NCBI RefSeq assembly: GCF_002860405.1
Contig: NZ_NMWV01000027.1
Location: 1-18,087, forward strand
Origin: Bifidobacterium imperatoris
Lineage (GTDB): Bacteria > Actinomycetota > Actinomycetes > Actinomycetales > Bifidobacteriaceae
Length of the DNA: 18,087 nt
Direction of reading: 5' to 3'
The translations under genes and the position numbers were made by a program. Under the pieces are notes generated by a model that saw only the letters and a list, made by a program, of their open reading frames with translations, had not been told where the DNA came from and searched no databases. Below are positions 5,886-13,107 of the stretch, in pieces (the first letter of the stretch is position 1; the number at the start of each line of letters is the position of its first letter).

Positions 5886-8216
5886 ATGGCCAAGAACGAA
5901 ACGCTGACCTTCACCGGTATCTCGACAGACGGTACCGCGCTCACCGCCGTCTATCTTGCCCAGCCCACTGCCAATGTGGCAATCGGTCTGGTTTTTGCGG
6001 GCGATGAGCTGCCGCGCATTGTGCATTGGGGGCGTCCGCTCGCCAACCCTGAAACTCTGTTGGATTCTTATGACGCATTGAAGCCGCAGCGCGTCTCCGG
6101 CGCGCTCGACAACACCGCATGGCCGTCCGTGCTGCCAACTCAGGCGGAAAGCTGGATTGGTGAGCCGCGCGTGGTGTTGCGTCGTGCCGGCATCGAACTC
6201 TTTCCGAAGTTCACCGTCACCAGCATTGAGGCTGATGGTGTGCTCGACGCATCCCTTGATGCAGTTAGCGCTGAAAGCTACACGGATGTTACCGGTCACA
6301 GCCGTTCTACTGGCCCGATTCGTGTGCCGGGCGTGGTGGTGAGCGCTGAAGATCAGGAAAACGGGGTTGGTATTGAATGGCGATTGGAACTGCTCGATGG
6401 CGGTTTGGCTCGCCAAAAGGCGACCATCACCAATCTGGATACTCCAAAAGGTGCCGCAGACCCAACTGCAGCGAACCTTGAAATCGGCAAAATCGAACTT
6501 GGATTCCCTGTACCTGAACTTGCCGGCGAAATTCTTACCACTACCGGCCACCATCTGCGCGAACGTAGCCCGCAGCGCCAGCCGTTGACCATCGGCCGTT
6601 TTGAGAAGCCACAGCTTGCCGGTCGACCGGACTTCGACGCGTCCCTGTTGCTCACCGCAGGCGTGCCTGGTTTCGGTTTTGAACATGGTGAGGCCTACTC
6701 GGTGCATGTGGGCTGGAGCGGCAACTCTGTGCTCTCCGCCGAACGTCTGCCGTATACGCAGGGCATTATCGGCGGCGGCGAACTGCTCTTCGGCGGTGAG
6801 GTCACGCTGACTCCGCAGGGCGACGATAAGGGAGAGAGCTCCTATGCAACGCCGTGGCTGTTCGGCTCGTTCGGTGATGGCTTGAATGAGATTGCCGCGC
6901 GCTTCCACGCATATGTGCGCTCCCGTCATCCGCGTTTGTTCGCGAAGGGGCGCCCGGTGATTTTGAACACTTGGGAAGCCGTCTACTTCGACCACAACTT
7001 CGATACGCTCGCCGCGCTCGCCGACAAGGCTGCAGCCTCCGGCGTGGAACGATTTGTGGTGGATGACGGCTGGTTCGGCTCCCGCCGCGACGACACTTCC
7101 GGCCTCGGTGACTGGCAGATTTCCCAGGATGTCTGGCCTGATGGCGACAAGTCGTTGAAGGCGCTTGCCGACTATGTGCACGGTAAGGGCATGCAGTTCG
7201 GCCTCTGGTTCGAACCGGAAATGGTGAACATCGATTCCGATGTGGTGCGTGCGCACCCCGATTGGATTCTCTCGCCCACGGCCGGCCGCCTGCCGATGCA
7301 GGGGCGCAGCCAGCAGGTGCTCGACCTGACCAACCCTGATGCGTTTGACTATGTATTCAACGCGATGGATTCGCTGGTGGGCGAGCTCAAGATTGACTAC
7401 ATTAAGTGGGATCACAACAAGCTGGTCACTGAGCCTGGTTCCCGCTACTCCGGTCGTCCGGCCGTGCATGCGCAGACCTTGGCTGTGTATGAGATCTTCA
7501 AGGGATTGAAGCTCAATCATCCGGGTCTGGAAATCGAAAGCTGCTCGTCTGGTGGCGGCCGCGTGGACCTCGGTATTTTGGAATATGCCGACCGTATTTG
7601 GGCATCCGACTGCGTGGACCCGGTGGAGCGTGCTGATATTCAGCGGTACACGTCACTGCTGGTGCCGCCAGCCATGATGGGTGAGCATGTGGGTGCCAGC
7701 CCGGCACATTCCACGCAGCGCGCTACCAGCCAGGAGCTGCGCATGGCGATGGCGTTCTTCGGCCACATGGGTATCGAATGGAATTTGCTCAAGGAGCCTG
7801 AAGATGCGCTCGCCAAGCTCGCCGTATGGGTGGCCGAATTCAAGAAGCATCGCGACTGGTTTGCTATCGACACCTGCGTGCATGCGGATGCCAACGATCC
7901 GGCCGTGCGTCTGGATGGCATGGTGATGCCGAGCCGTGATGCGGCGATTTACCGCTTCACGCAGCTGACCACTGGTCAGACTTATCCGGCTGCTCCGGTG
8001 CGTCTGCCTGGCCTTGACCCGGACCGCCGTTACCGTGTGAGCCCGCTGGACCCGAGCCTTGACCTGATTGGTCTTGGCAATGGCCAGAGCACGCTCGGCT
8101 GGTGGAATGAAGACGGTGTGGTGATGACTGGCGAAGCCTTGCAGCGCTACGGCATCCGTCCGCCGTCCCTCCACCCCCAGCAGGCCGTCCTGTTCAAGGC
8201 CGTGGCGTTAAGCTGA
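5886..8216 (+). CDS. aga: Alpha-galactosidase, glycoside hydrolase family 36
   Basis: A 776-residue cytoplasmic retaining alpha-galactosidase that hydrolyses terminal alpha-1,6-galactosyl bonds in raffinose, stachyose and melibiose. The N-terminal ~300 residues are the beta-rich domain of the family. The catalytic barrel then shows VVDDGWFGSRRDD, FGLWFEPEMVN, KWDHN with nucleophile Asp509, CSSGGGRVDLG, and WASDCVD with acid/base Asp575. The length fits the long, often tetrameric GH36 enzymes of Gram-positive bacteria. The ATG at 5886 is supported by AAAGGAG 11 nt upstream; the open frame runs 93 codons further back but there overlaps tadA out of frame. The gene ends in a hairpin that includes the stop codon. 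Homologues in bifidobacteria are also called rafA. Confidence 0.95.
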   Translation: MAKNETLTFTGISTDGTALTAVYLAQPTANVAIGLVFAGDELPRIVHWGRPLANPETLLDSYDALKPQRVSGALDNTAWPSVLPTQAESWIGEPRVVLRRAGIELFPKFTVTSIEADGVLDASLDAVSAESYTDVTGHSRSTGPIRVPGVVVSAEDQENGVGIEWRLELLDGGLARQKATITNLDTPKGAADPTAANLEIGKIELGFPVPELAGEILTTTGHHLRERSPQRQPLTIGRFEKPQLAGRPDFDASLLLTAGVPGFGFEHGEAYSVHVGWSGNSVLSAERLPYTQGIIGGGELLFGGEVTLTPQGDDKGESSYATPWLFGSFGDGLNEIAARFHAYVRSRHPRLFAKGRPVILNTWEAVYFDHNFDTLAALADKAAASGVERFVVDDGWFGSRRDDTSGLGDWQISQDVWPDGDKSLKALADYVHGKGMQFGLWFEPEMVNIDSDVVRAHPDWILSPTAGRLPMQGRSQQVLDLTNPDAFDYVFNAMDSLVGELKIDYIKWDHNKLVTEPGSRYSGRPAVHAQTLAVYEIFKGLKLNHPGLEIESCSSGGGRVDLGILEYADRIWASDCVDPVERADIQRYTSLLVPPAMMGEHVGASPAHSTQRATSQELRMAMAFFGHMGIEWNLLKEPEDALAKLAVWVAEFKKHRDWFAIDTCVHADANDPAVRLDGMVMPSRDAAIYRFTQLTTGQTYPAAPVRLPGLDPDRRYRVSPLDPSLDLIGLGNGQSTLGWWNEDGVVMTGEALQRYGIRPPSLHPQQAVLFKAVALS

Positions 8217-8236
8217 CAATCCAGTGGATTGTCAGC
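8212..8236. repeat. Inverted repeat containing the alpha-galactosidase stop codon
   Basis: A perfect 11-bp inverted repeat, GCTGACAATCC (8212-8222), loop AGT, GGATTGTCAGC (8226-8236). The TGA stop is at 8214-8216 inside the left arm. There is no T-run behind it, so it may protect or process the mRNA 3' end, or help Rho-dependent termination, rather than act as a classical terminator. Confidence 0.8.
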
Positions 8237-8277
8237 AGCCGCGGCCCGAGTGAGGCGATAGCCGAATGAGGGTAGGT

Positions 8278-8313
8278 TGAGTCTCGCCTGTGGCGAGTCC
8301 GTAATTGCAGGAC
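8278..8313. repeat. Dispersed 36-nt element, copy 1
   Basis: The element begins TGAGTCTCGCC, has a 3-nt loop TGT, and continues GGCGAGTCCGTAATTGCAGGAC. It matches 12949-12984 at 33 of 36 positions, and all three differences fall in the loop (TGT versus GCA). The CTCGCC/GGCGAG stem is conserved. It lies between the alpha-galactosidase and the convergent regulator gene. Confidence 0.9.
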
Positions 8314-8317
8314 TGTA

Positions 8318-8331
8318 GCTGAGTAATCAGC
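8318..8331 (-). repeat. Small hairpin overlapping the ROK regulator stop codon
   Basis: GCTGA-GTAA-TCAGC is a perfect 5-bp inverted repeat; the TGA stop of the leftward regulator is its arm at 8327-8329. It is short and could occur by chance, but it repeats the pattern of stop codons inside inverted repeats seen at three other genes here. Confidence 0.45.
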
Positions 8332-9541
8332 CGATATGTTTGACGATGACGCGACTGGCGGCGGCTTTGGCCCACAGCTGCCAGTCGTGATTCACTATCG
8401 TGAACTTTACCGGCTGGGTTTGGCTATGCCGGTAATACCGAATGCCATCACGCAGCGAATCAGTACCGAGTTTCGCCAAAAACGCGGATTCTCCGGCGAT
8501 CATCACATGCCCCGGCATCGCGATATTCGCCACCATCGCCACTAGAGCGCCCAAGCGGAAACAGGTGCGATGCACCAGCTGCGTAGCCTGCGGCACTCGG
8601 GCTCGAGCATCACGGGCAAAGTCCTCGAACGTTACCGGCTTGCCCACAATCGCGGAATACTGTTCAGCAATCGAGTCATCAGTCAAACACTGCGAACAGC
8701 CGATATGCCCGCTTATGCAGCGCGGGCCTTCCGGATCGACCAACACATGGCCCACCAGACCATAGCTTTTATCCGGGTAGCTTACCGGCTCACCGTGCAC
8801 AGCCAGCGAATAGCCCACGCCAATGCCAATGGTCACCACGGCGAACATATCCAAGCCAACGCCCGGGCCAAACCAAGAGGCATCCACCAGCAGGGAATCA
8901 ATATCATTAAAGACGCCGCATGGCAGGCCAGTCTCGCGGCCGACCATAGCGCCTAAGTCAGTCGGGCCATCCCAGTGCAGGAATGGCGCAAACGTCACCA
9001 CAGAATCATTCACCACATGACCGCCCACAGCCACGCCTACCGCAGTAGGGGAGGGCAATCCCGCAGTCGCAACATCCTCTGAACAGGCGGCAGCCAGTTG
9101 AGCAATCGCAGTAGCCACATATTCCGGCGACTGATCATCACCAATCGGCAGCTCATGACGGTCGGAAACCACCTCGCCATGAGCGTTCACCGCGGCGGAC
9201 ACAATCGAAGTGCCGTGCACCTTCACGCCCACGAACGTGCGTGCATTGGCACACAGCACCAGCGAAGTCTGCGGGCGGCCGCGCCTATCCGAGCTCTCCT
9301 TCGGCGTGAATCGCTCCGGCAGCTTGCCGGTAAGCCCAGCGGTCGCGCTCGCCGGCAACTCCTCAATCACCCCTGCATAAATCAGATCACTGGTGATTCT
9401 GGACAGTGCACCTTGACTCAACCCCAGCATCTGCGCCAACGTGGTGCGTGCAATCGGACCGTACTGCGCCACGGCGGCAGCTACGCGATGCGTATGTTCA
9501 GAACCAGAAAACCATTGTGGAATCGCATTGGAATCAGCCAA
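8327..9541 (-). CDS. ROK-family transcriptional regulator
   Basis: A 404-residue protein with an N-terminal winged helix-turn-helix (about 15-65, YGPIARTTLAQMLGLSQGALSRI) and a C-terminal ROK sugar-kinase-like domain (VGVKVHGTSIVSAAVN; VTIGIGVGYSLA), the NagC/XylR architecture. These regulators bind a sugar or sugar phosphate and usually repress transport and hydrolase genes. The ROK zinc motif, normally CxCGxxGC, reads CISGHIGCSQC here: the second Cys is Ser and an extra Cys follows. The start is TTG at 9541, preceded 6 nt upstream by minus-strand AAAGGGG. It lies divergent from the transporter operon and convergent with the alpha-galactosidase gene, so it is the obvious local regulator. A repressor role is inferred from family and position. 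Confidence 0.9.
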   Translation of the reverse strand: MADSNAIPQWFSGSEHTHRVAAAVAQYGPIARTTLAQMLGLSQGALSRITSDLIYAGVIEELPASATAGLTGKLPERFTPKESSDRRGRPQTSLVLCANARTFVGVKVHGTSIVSAAVNAHGEVVSDRHELPIGDDQSPEYVATAIAQLAAACSEDVATAGLPSPTAVGVAVGGHVVNDSVVTFAPFLHWDGPTDLGAMVGRETGLPCGVFNDIDSLLVDASWFGPGVGLDMFAVVTIGIGVGYSLAVHGEPVSYPDKSYGLVGHVLVDPEGPRCISGHIGCSQCLTDDSIAEQYSAIVGKPVTFEDFARDARARVPQATQLVHRTCFRLGALVAMVANIAMPGHVMIAGESAFLAKLGTDSLRDGIRYYRHSQTQPVKFTIVNHDWQLWAKAAASRVIVKHIG

Positions 9542-9719
9542 CCTATGCCCCTTTGCGAATAATTAATTGCGTTAATCACAAAATAGCGCGTTTTTACTTT
9601 CCAGCGCAAGCAGGCTCGCAGGCGCTGGGAATGAAAACCCAAAATCGTTACCTTTGAGGGTGGAGGAATTGCCACCGGCATTGGAGCCAGTGGTGGAAGG
9701 AAAGACAAAGGAGTCAGCA
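9542..9719. promoter_or_regulatory. Divergent promoter region between the ROK regulator and the transporter operon
   Basis: This 178-bp region must hold two promoters. On the minus strand TTGCGC and TATTTT, 18 bp apart, are a plausible pair for the regulator. On the plus strand TTAATC (9572-9577) and TACTTT (9595-9600), 17 bp apart, are a possible pair for the transporter. An inverted repeat ATTAA-TTGCG-TTAAT (9562-9576) is the best operator candidate. The leader also has CCAGCGC/GCGCTGG arms (9601-9607, 9622-9628) and an imperfect CCAC-C-GGC/GCC-A-GTGG hairpin (9672-9693). The strong ribosome binding site AAAGGAG (9707-9713) ends 6 nt before the ATG. Confidence 0.5.
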
Positions 9720-11009
9720 ATGCTGTCAGATTCCCTGTACCCAACTTCCAGACTGAAGCGTTTAGGCGTGCGTGTGGCCGCAACGGTGTGCGCGCTCGCT
9801 GTGGGCTTCGGCCTGGCCGGCTGCGGTTCAAGCACCGCAGGAACCGTCACTCTCGACTTCTTCCAGTTCAAGTCCGAGGCCGCAGACACGTTCAAGGCCA
9901 TCGTTCAGGACTTTGAGAAGCAGAACCCGACCATCAAGGTCAACATCAACAACTCCGCCAACGCCCAAACCGATCTGCGCACCCGCTTCGTGAAGAACCG
10001 TGTGCCGGACGTCATCACCTTCAACGGCGATATCAGCTTCGGTATGTTCGCCGCATCCGGCGTTTTCTATGATTTCACCGATGAGCCGATCGTGGACACG
10101 CTCAACCCCGGCATGGTGAATATCGCCAAGAACCTTGTGCAGACCACCGACCCAGCCAAGAAGCGTCTGTATGGTCTGCCATTCGCCGGCAACGCCTCCG
10201 GCTACATCTACAACAAGGACCTGTTCAAGCAGGTCGGCCTCGACCCGGAGAACCCGCCGACCACTTGGAGCGAGTTTACGGACATGCTCAACACGTTCAA
10301 GGCCGCTGGCATCAACCCGCTGCAGGGGTCCGTGGCCGACGCTTGGACCACGCAGGCTCCGCTCGCCTCGCTCGCCGGCACTCTGGTTCCTGAAACCAAG
10401 TACACCGAGCTGAAGCAAGGCAAGACCACCTTCCAGGAACTGTGGAAGACCACGGTTGAGAAGGAAGCCGAACTCTTCACCTACTCCACTGAAGACACCG
10501 GCGTCACCTACCAGCAGGGTACGCAGAGCTTCGCGCAGGGCAAGGCCGCAATCATTCCGCTCGGTACCTACGCGATTCCGCAGATCTTGCTCATCAACAA
10601 AGACATCAACCTTGGCTTTGCGCAGATGCCAGCCACCGATGACGCCAGTGAACAGATCCTGACCGCAGGCGATGACGTGATGCTCACCATCGGCGCCAAC
10701 ACCAAGCACAAGGAAGAGGCGATGAAGCTCGTGGAATTCATGATGCAGAAGGAGCAGCTGGATTCCTACGCTGACGCCCAGTCCGCCATCACCCCGCTCA
10801 AGGACACCTACTTCGGCAACGATGCGCTGGAAACCGTGCGTCCGTTCTTCGAGGAGAACCGACTGGCTGACTTCTGCGACCATTACATCCCCTCATCCAT
10901 CAACATTGGCGGCTATCTGCAGACAATGGTGACCTCCGGCAACACTGACCGATTCCTGAACCAGATGCAGGCCGAATGGGACAAGGTCCAAGCCAGGACC
11001 TTCGAGTGA
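9720..11009 (+). CDS. Sugar ABC transporter substrate-binding lipoprotein
   Basis: A 429-residue family 1 (MalE-like) solute-binding protein, anchored outside the membrane, that captures oligosaccharide and hands it to the two permeases encoded next. The signal peptide has a basic start (RLKRLGVR), a hydrophobic core and lipobox LAGC with lipidated Cys35. The mature part has typical binding-protein landmarks: [45 protein letters not shown] and [12 protein letters not shown]. The ATG at 9720 is fixed by AAAGGAG with a 6-nt spacer. The gene order binding protein, permease, permease, glycosidase, next to alpha-galactosidase, suggests alpha-1,6-linked sugars such as raffinose, melibiose or isomaltose/panose. 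The same role is called RafB in some bifidobacteria and resembles the B. animalis alpha-1,6-glycoside-binding protein. The exact ligand is inference. Confidence 0.93.
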   Translation: MLSDSLYPTSRLKRLGVRVAATVCALAVGFGLAGCGSSTAGTVTLDFFQFKSEAADTFKAIVQDFEKQNPTIKVNINNSANAQTDLRTRFVKNRVPDVITFNGDISFGMFAASGVFYDFTDEPIVDTLNPGMVNIAKNLVQTTDPAKKRLYGLPFAGNASGYIYNKDLFKQVGLDPENPPTTWSEFTDMLNTFKAAGINPLQGSVADAWTTQAPLASLAGTLVPETKYTELKQGKTTFQELWKTTVEKEAELFTYSTEDTGVTYQQGTQSFAQGKAAIIPLGTYAIPQILLINKDINLGFAQMPATDDASEQILTAGDDVMLTIGANTKHKEEAMKLVEFMMQKEQLDSYADAQSAITPLKDTYFGNDALETVRPFFEENRLADFCDHYIPSSINIGGYLQTMVTSGNTDRFLNQMQAEWDKVQARTFE

Positions 11010-11031
11010 CGAGTAGGAGAGGAGAGTAATC

Positions 11032-11946
11032 ATGTCTAATGCAACCGTTGCAAAGCCCGCCAAAAAGAAGGTAGACACCTTCTCCAAGCGCAAGGTGGAT
11101 CCGGCTTACTACTGGATGGCCGTACCCGCCGCCATCATCTTCGCCTTCTTCCTGTACCTGCCATTCGTGGATGGTGTGAAGTACTCCTTCACCAACTCCC
11201 AAGGCTACGGCGACTACAAGTTCATCGGATTCAAGAACTACATCGCCCTGTTCCAAGACAATCGCGTAGGCCACGCCTATCTGTTCACACTGCTTATCGC
11301 AGTGGCCATCACCGTGCTTATCAACGTGATCGCGTTGTTCCTCTCAGTGCTGCTGAACTCCAAGATTGCCTTCAAGAACGGCTTCCGCGCGATCTTCTTC
11401 GTGCCCTACACCCTCTCCGTGCTGGTCATCGGCTACGTGTTCAAGTACATCTTCATGAATCCGCTGCCAGAACTCGGCAAGGCACTTGGCATCGAATGGC
11501 TGTCCACTTCGCTCTTGACTAACGAGGAACTGAGCTGGATTCCGATTGTCTTCCTCGCCGTGTGGCAGGGCGTGGCCTACTCTGTGCTGATTTACCTCGC
11601 CGGTCTGCAGACCATCGACGATGAGATCTACGAAGCCGCGGCCATCGACGGCGTCAACGCATGGCAGAAGTTCTGGAAGATCACCTTCCCGCTGATTGGA
11701 CCGTTCTTCACCATCAACCTTGTGCTCTCCATGAAGAACGCGCTTGGCACCTTCGACCAGGTGGTGGCGTTGACCGACGGCGGCCCGAACTCGGCCACGG
11801 AAACGGTCACCTACCTCATCTGGAAGGGTGGTCTGACCGGTGGCGAATACGCTTACCAGACCGCTAACGCCGTGCTCTTCTTCATCGTTCTGGCCATCAT
11901 CGCCTTCATTCAGCTGCGCATCTCCCGCAGCCAGGAACAGATCTGA
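11032..11946 (+). CDS. Sugar ABC transporter permease, MalF/UgpA type
   Basis: A 304-residue inner-membrane permease with six predicted membrane segments, the first at about residues 28-46 after a Lys-rich cytoplasmic start. The EAA loop, EAAAIDGVNAWQKFWKITFP starting at residue 201, is the docking site for the ATPase. It would form the channel together with the next gene's product. The ATG at 11032 lies just after AGGAGAGG and 22 nt after the binding-protein stop, consistent with one operon. No ATPase gene is in the window, so a shared MsmK/UgpC-type ATPase encoded elsewhere must energise it, as is common in bifidobacteria. Confidence 0.93.
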   Translation: MSNATVAKPAKKKVDTFSKRKVDPAYYWMAVPAAIIFAFFLYLPFVDGVKYSFTNSQGYGDYKFIGFKNYIALFQDNRVGHAYLFTLLIAVAITVLINVIALFLSVLLNSKIAFKNGFRAIFFVPYTLSVLVIGYVFKYIFMNPLPELGKALGIEWLSTSLLTNEELSWIPIVFLAVWQGVAYSVLIYLAGLQTIDDEIYEAAAIDGVNAWQKFWKITFPLIGPFFTINLVLSMKNALGTFDQVVALTDGGPNSATETVTYLIWKGGLTGGEYAYQTANAVLFFIVLAIIAFIQLRISRSQEQI

Positions 11947-11967
11947 TTTCCCGGGAGAGGATTCAAT

Positions 11968-12825
11968 ATGACTACTGCAACCGTTACTTCGTCTCCTAAG
12001 TCCGGGTTCCGTAAGGACCACAACATCAATTGGTGGCTGACCGCAGCCGTGGCTGTGCTTTCGCTGACGATTCTGGTGCCGCTGTACTTCACCGTCGTCA
12101 CCGCGCTGAAGACTCCGGCCGAAGCCGGCACGTTCGCGCTACCGACTTCGTGGGAGTGGCATAACTTTGCCGATGCTTCCGCCAAAGTCAACTATCCGAA
12201 GGCCGCGCTCAACTCCGCAATCATCACGGTTGCCGCCGTGGTGCTCACACTCCTAACCAACACCTTCGTGGCCTACGCGGTGGCTCGCAATATGGATAAG
12301 CGCTTCTTCCGCTTCCTGTATTACTTCTTCATCGCAGCCATGTTCGTGCCGTTCCCGGTTGTCATGCTGCCTATCGCCAAGCAGATGGGCTCCCTGCATT
12401 TGGACAATCAGATCGGTCTGATCATCCTGTACACCGTGCTCGGTCTCGGCACCAACCTGTTCATCGCGACCGGCTTCATCCGTTCGATTCCGGTCTCGCT
12501 GGAAGAGGCGGCGCGCATCGATGGCGCATCCACTTGGCGCATCTTCTGGACCATCATCTTCCCGCTGATGAGCCCAATCAACGCCACCATCGCCATCCTG
12601 ACCGCACTGTGGGCGTGGAACGACTTCCTCCTGCCGTTGATCGTGCTGACGGACCAGTCGAACCAGACCATCCCGCTGGCACAGTACGTCTTCAGCTCGC
12701 AGTTCGCCACCAACTATCCGATGGCCTTCTCCAGCTACTTGATGGCCATGGCCCCGATCCTCGTCGTCTACATCTTCGCCCAAAAGTGGGTCGTCGGTGG
12801 AGTCATGAGGGGCGCTGTTAAGTAA
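11968..12825 (+). CDS. Sugar ABC transporter permease, MalG/UgpE type
   Basis: A 285-residue second permease subunit with six predicted membrane segments. Its EAA loop, EEAARIDGASTWRIFWTIIF, starts at residue 179, and the C-terminal QKWVVGGVMRGAVK end is typical of MalG-like proteins. It partners the preceding permease. The ATG at 11968 follows GGGAGAGGA and is 21 nt after the preceding stop, so the three transporter genes form a tight operon. The last five codons, including the TAA stop, form the left arm of a perfect 23-bp inverted repeat, an unusual constraint on the coding end. Confidence 0.93.
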   Translation: MTTATVTSSPKSGFRKDHNINWWLTAAVAVLSLTILVPLYFTVVTALKTPAEAGTFALPTSWEWHNFADASAKVNYPKAALNSAIITVAAVVLTLLTNTFVAYAVARNMDKRFFRFLYYFFIAAMFVPFPVVMLPIAKQMGSLHLDNQIGLIILYTVLGLGTNLFIATGFIRSIPVSLEEAARIDGASTWRIFWTIIFPLMSPINATIAILTALWAWNDFLLPLIVLTDQSNQTIPLAQYVFSSQFATNYPMAFSSYLMAMAPILVVYIFAQKWVVGGVMRGAVK

Positions 12826-12860
12826 TTGCAGCGCGGGCGCTGCAATTACTTAACAGCGCC
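12811..12860. repeat. Perfect 50-bp palindromic hairpin spanning the permease stop codon
   Basis: Two 23-nt arms (12811-12833 and 12838-12860) are exact reverse complements around the loop CGGG. The left arm holds the last codons GGC GCT GTT AAG TAA of the permease. It has no following T-run. The arms carry GTAATTGCAG and its reverse complement, a 10-mer also found in both copies of the 36-nt dispersed element. Confidence 0.97.
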
Positions 12861-12880
12861 GAGCGAGACGAGCCGATTAA

Positions 12881-12906
12881 GAAAACAGCCCCGGTGGGCT
12901 GTTTTC
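12881..12906. terminator. A/T-ended hairpin, likely bidirectional terminator
   Basis: GAAAACAGCCC (12881-12891), loop CGGT, GGGCTGTTTTC (12896-12906) is a perfect 11-bp inverted repeat with A4 and T4 at its base. It probably terminates the transporter operon. A weaker GC hairpin (GCGGCC/GGCCGC, 12915-12930) follows. Confidence 0.7.
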
Positions 12907-12948
12907 CGGCTCGGGCGGCCGGCAGGCCGCGTACTCGCGAGGTAACAC

Positions 12949-12984
12949 TGAGTCTCGCCGCAGGCGAGTCCGTAATTGCAGGAC
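12949..12984. repeat. Dispersed 36-nt element, copy 2
   Basis: Matches 8278-8313 except for its 3-nt loop (GCA instead of TGT). In both places it sits downstream of a sugar-locus gene whose stop codon lies in an inverted repeat. Confidence 0.9.
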
Positions 12985-13018
12985 GCCGTCAAATAATTAC
13001 TTTCCGGCACGCCCGATG

Positions 13019-13055
13019 AACAGCCCGATGGGAATAAAACCATCGGGCTGTTTCA
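13019..13055 (+). terminator. Intrinsic terminator upstream of the alpha-glucosidase gene
   Basis: A perfect 13-bp stem (AACAGCCCGATGG at 13019-13031, CCATCGGGCTGTT at 13040-13052) with an A-rich 8-nt loop, followed by TTTCAATAAT. It separates the transporter operon from the alpha-glucosidase gene and shares the CAGCCC/GGGCTG core with the hairpins at 2957 and 12881. Confidence 0.8.
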
Positions 13056-13107
13056 ATAATTACCAAGCAGTAATAATCAACGATGATTGATGAGAAAGGT
13101 CGCAGCG
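13056..13107 (+). promoter_or_regulatory. Promoter/operator candidate for the alpha-glucosidase gene
   Basis: AGCAGTAATAAT (13066-13077) is identical to a 12-mer upstream of the alpha-galactosidase; its TAATAAT could be the -10 box. It runs into an inverted repeat AATCA-ACGA-TGATT (13075-13088), a possible operator. The ribosome binding site GAAAGG ends 8 nt before the ATG at 13108. No convincing -35 was found. Confidence 0.4.

Noticed and set aside
5823..7520. 565-codon open frame antisense to the alpha-galactosidase gene
   Set aside because: A shadow of a GC-rich gene: no recognisable domain, no ribosome binding site, and it covers the complete catalytic GH36 sequence.
9828..10883. 351-codon open frame antisense to the binding-protein gene
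   Set aside because: Val/Gly/Leu-rich shadow of biased codons; the plus strand has the lipobox, ribosome binding site and family motifs.
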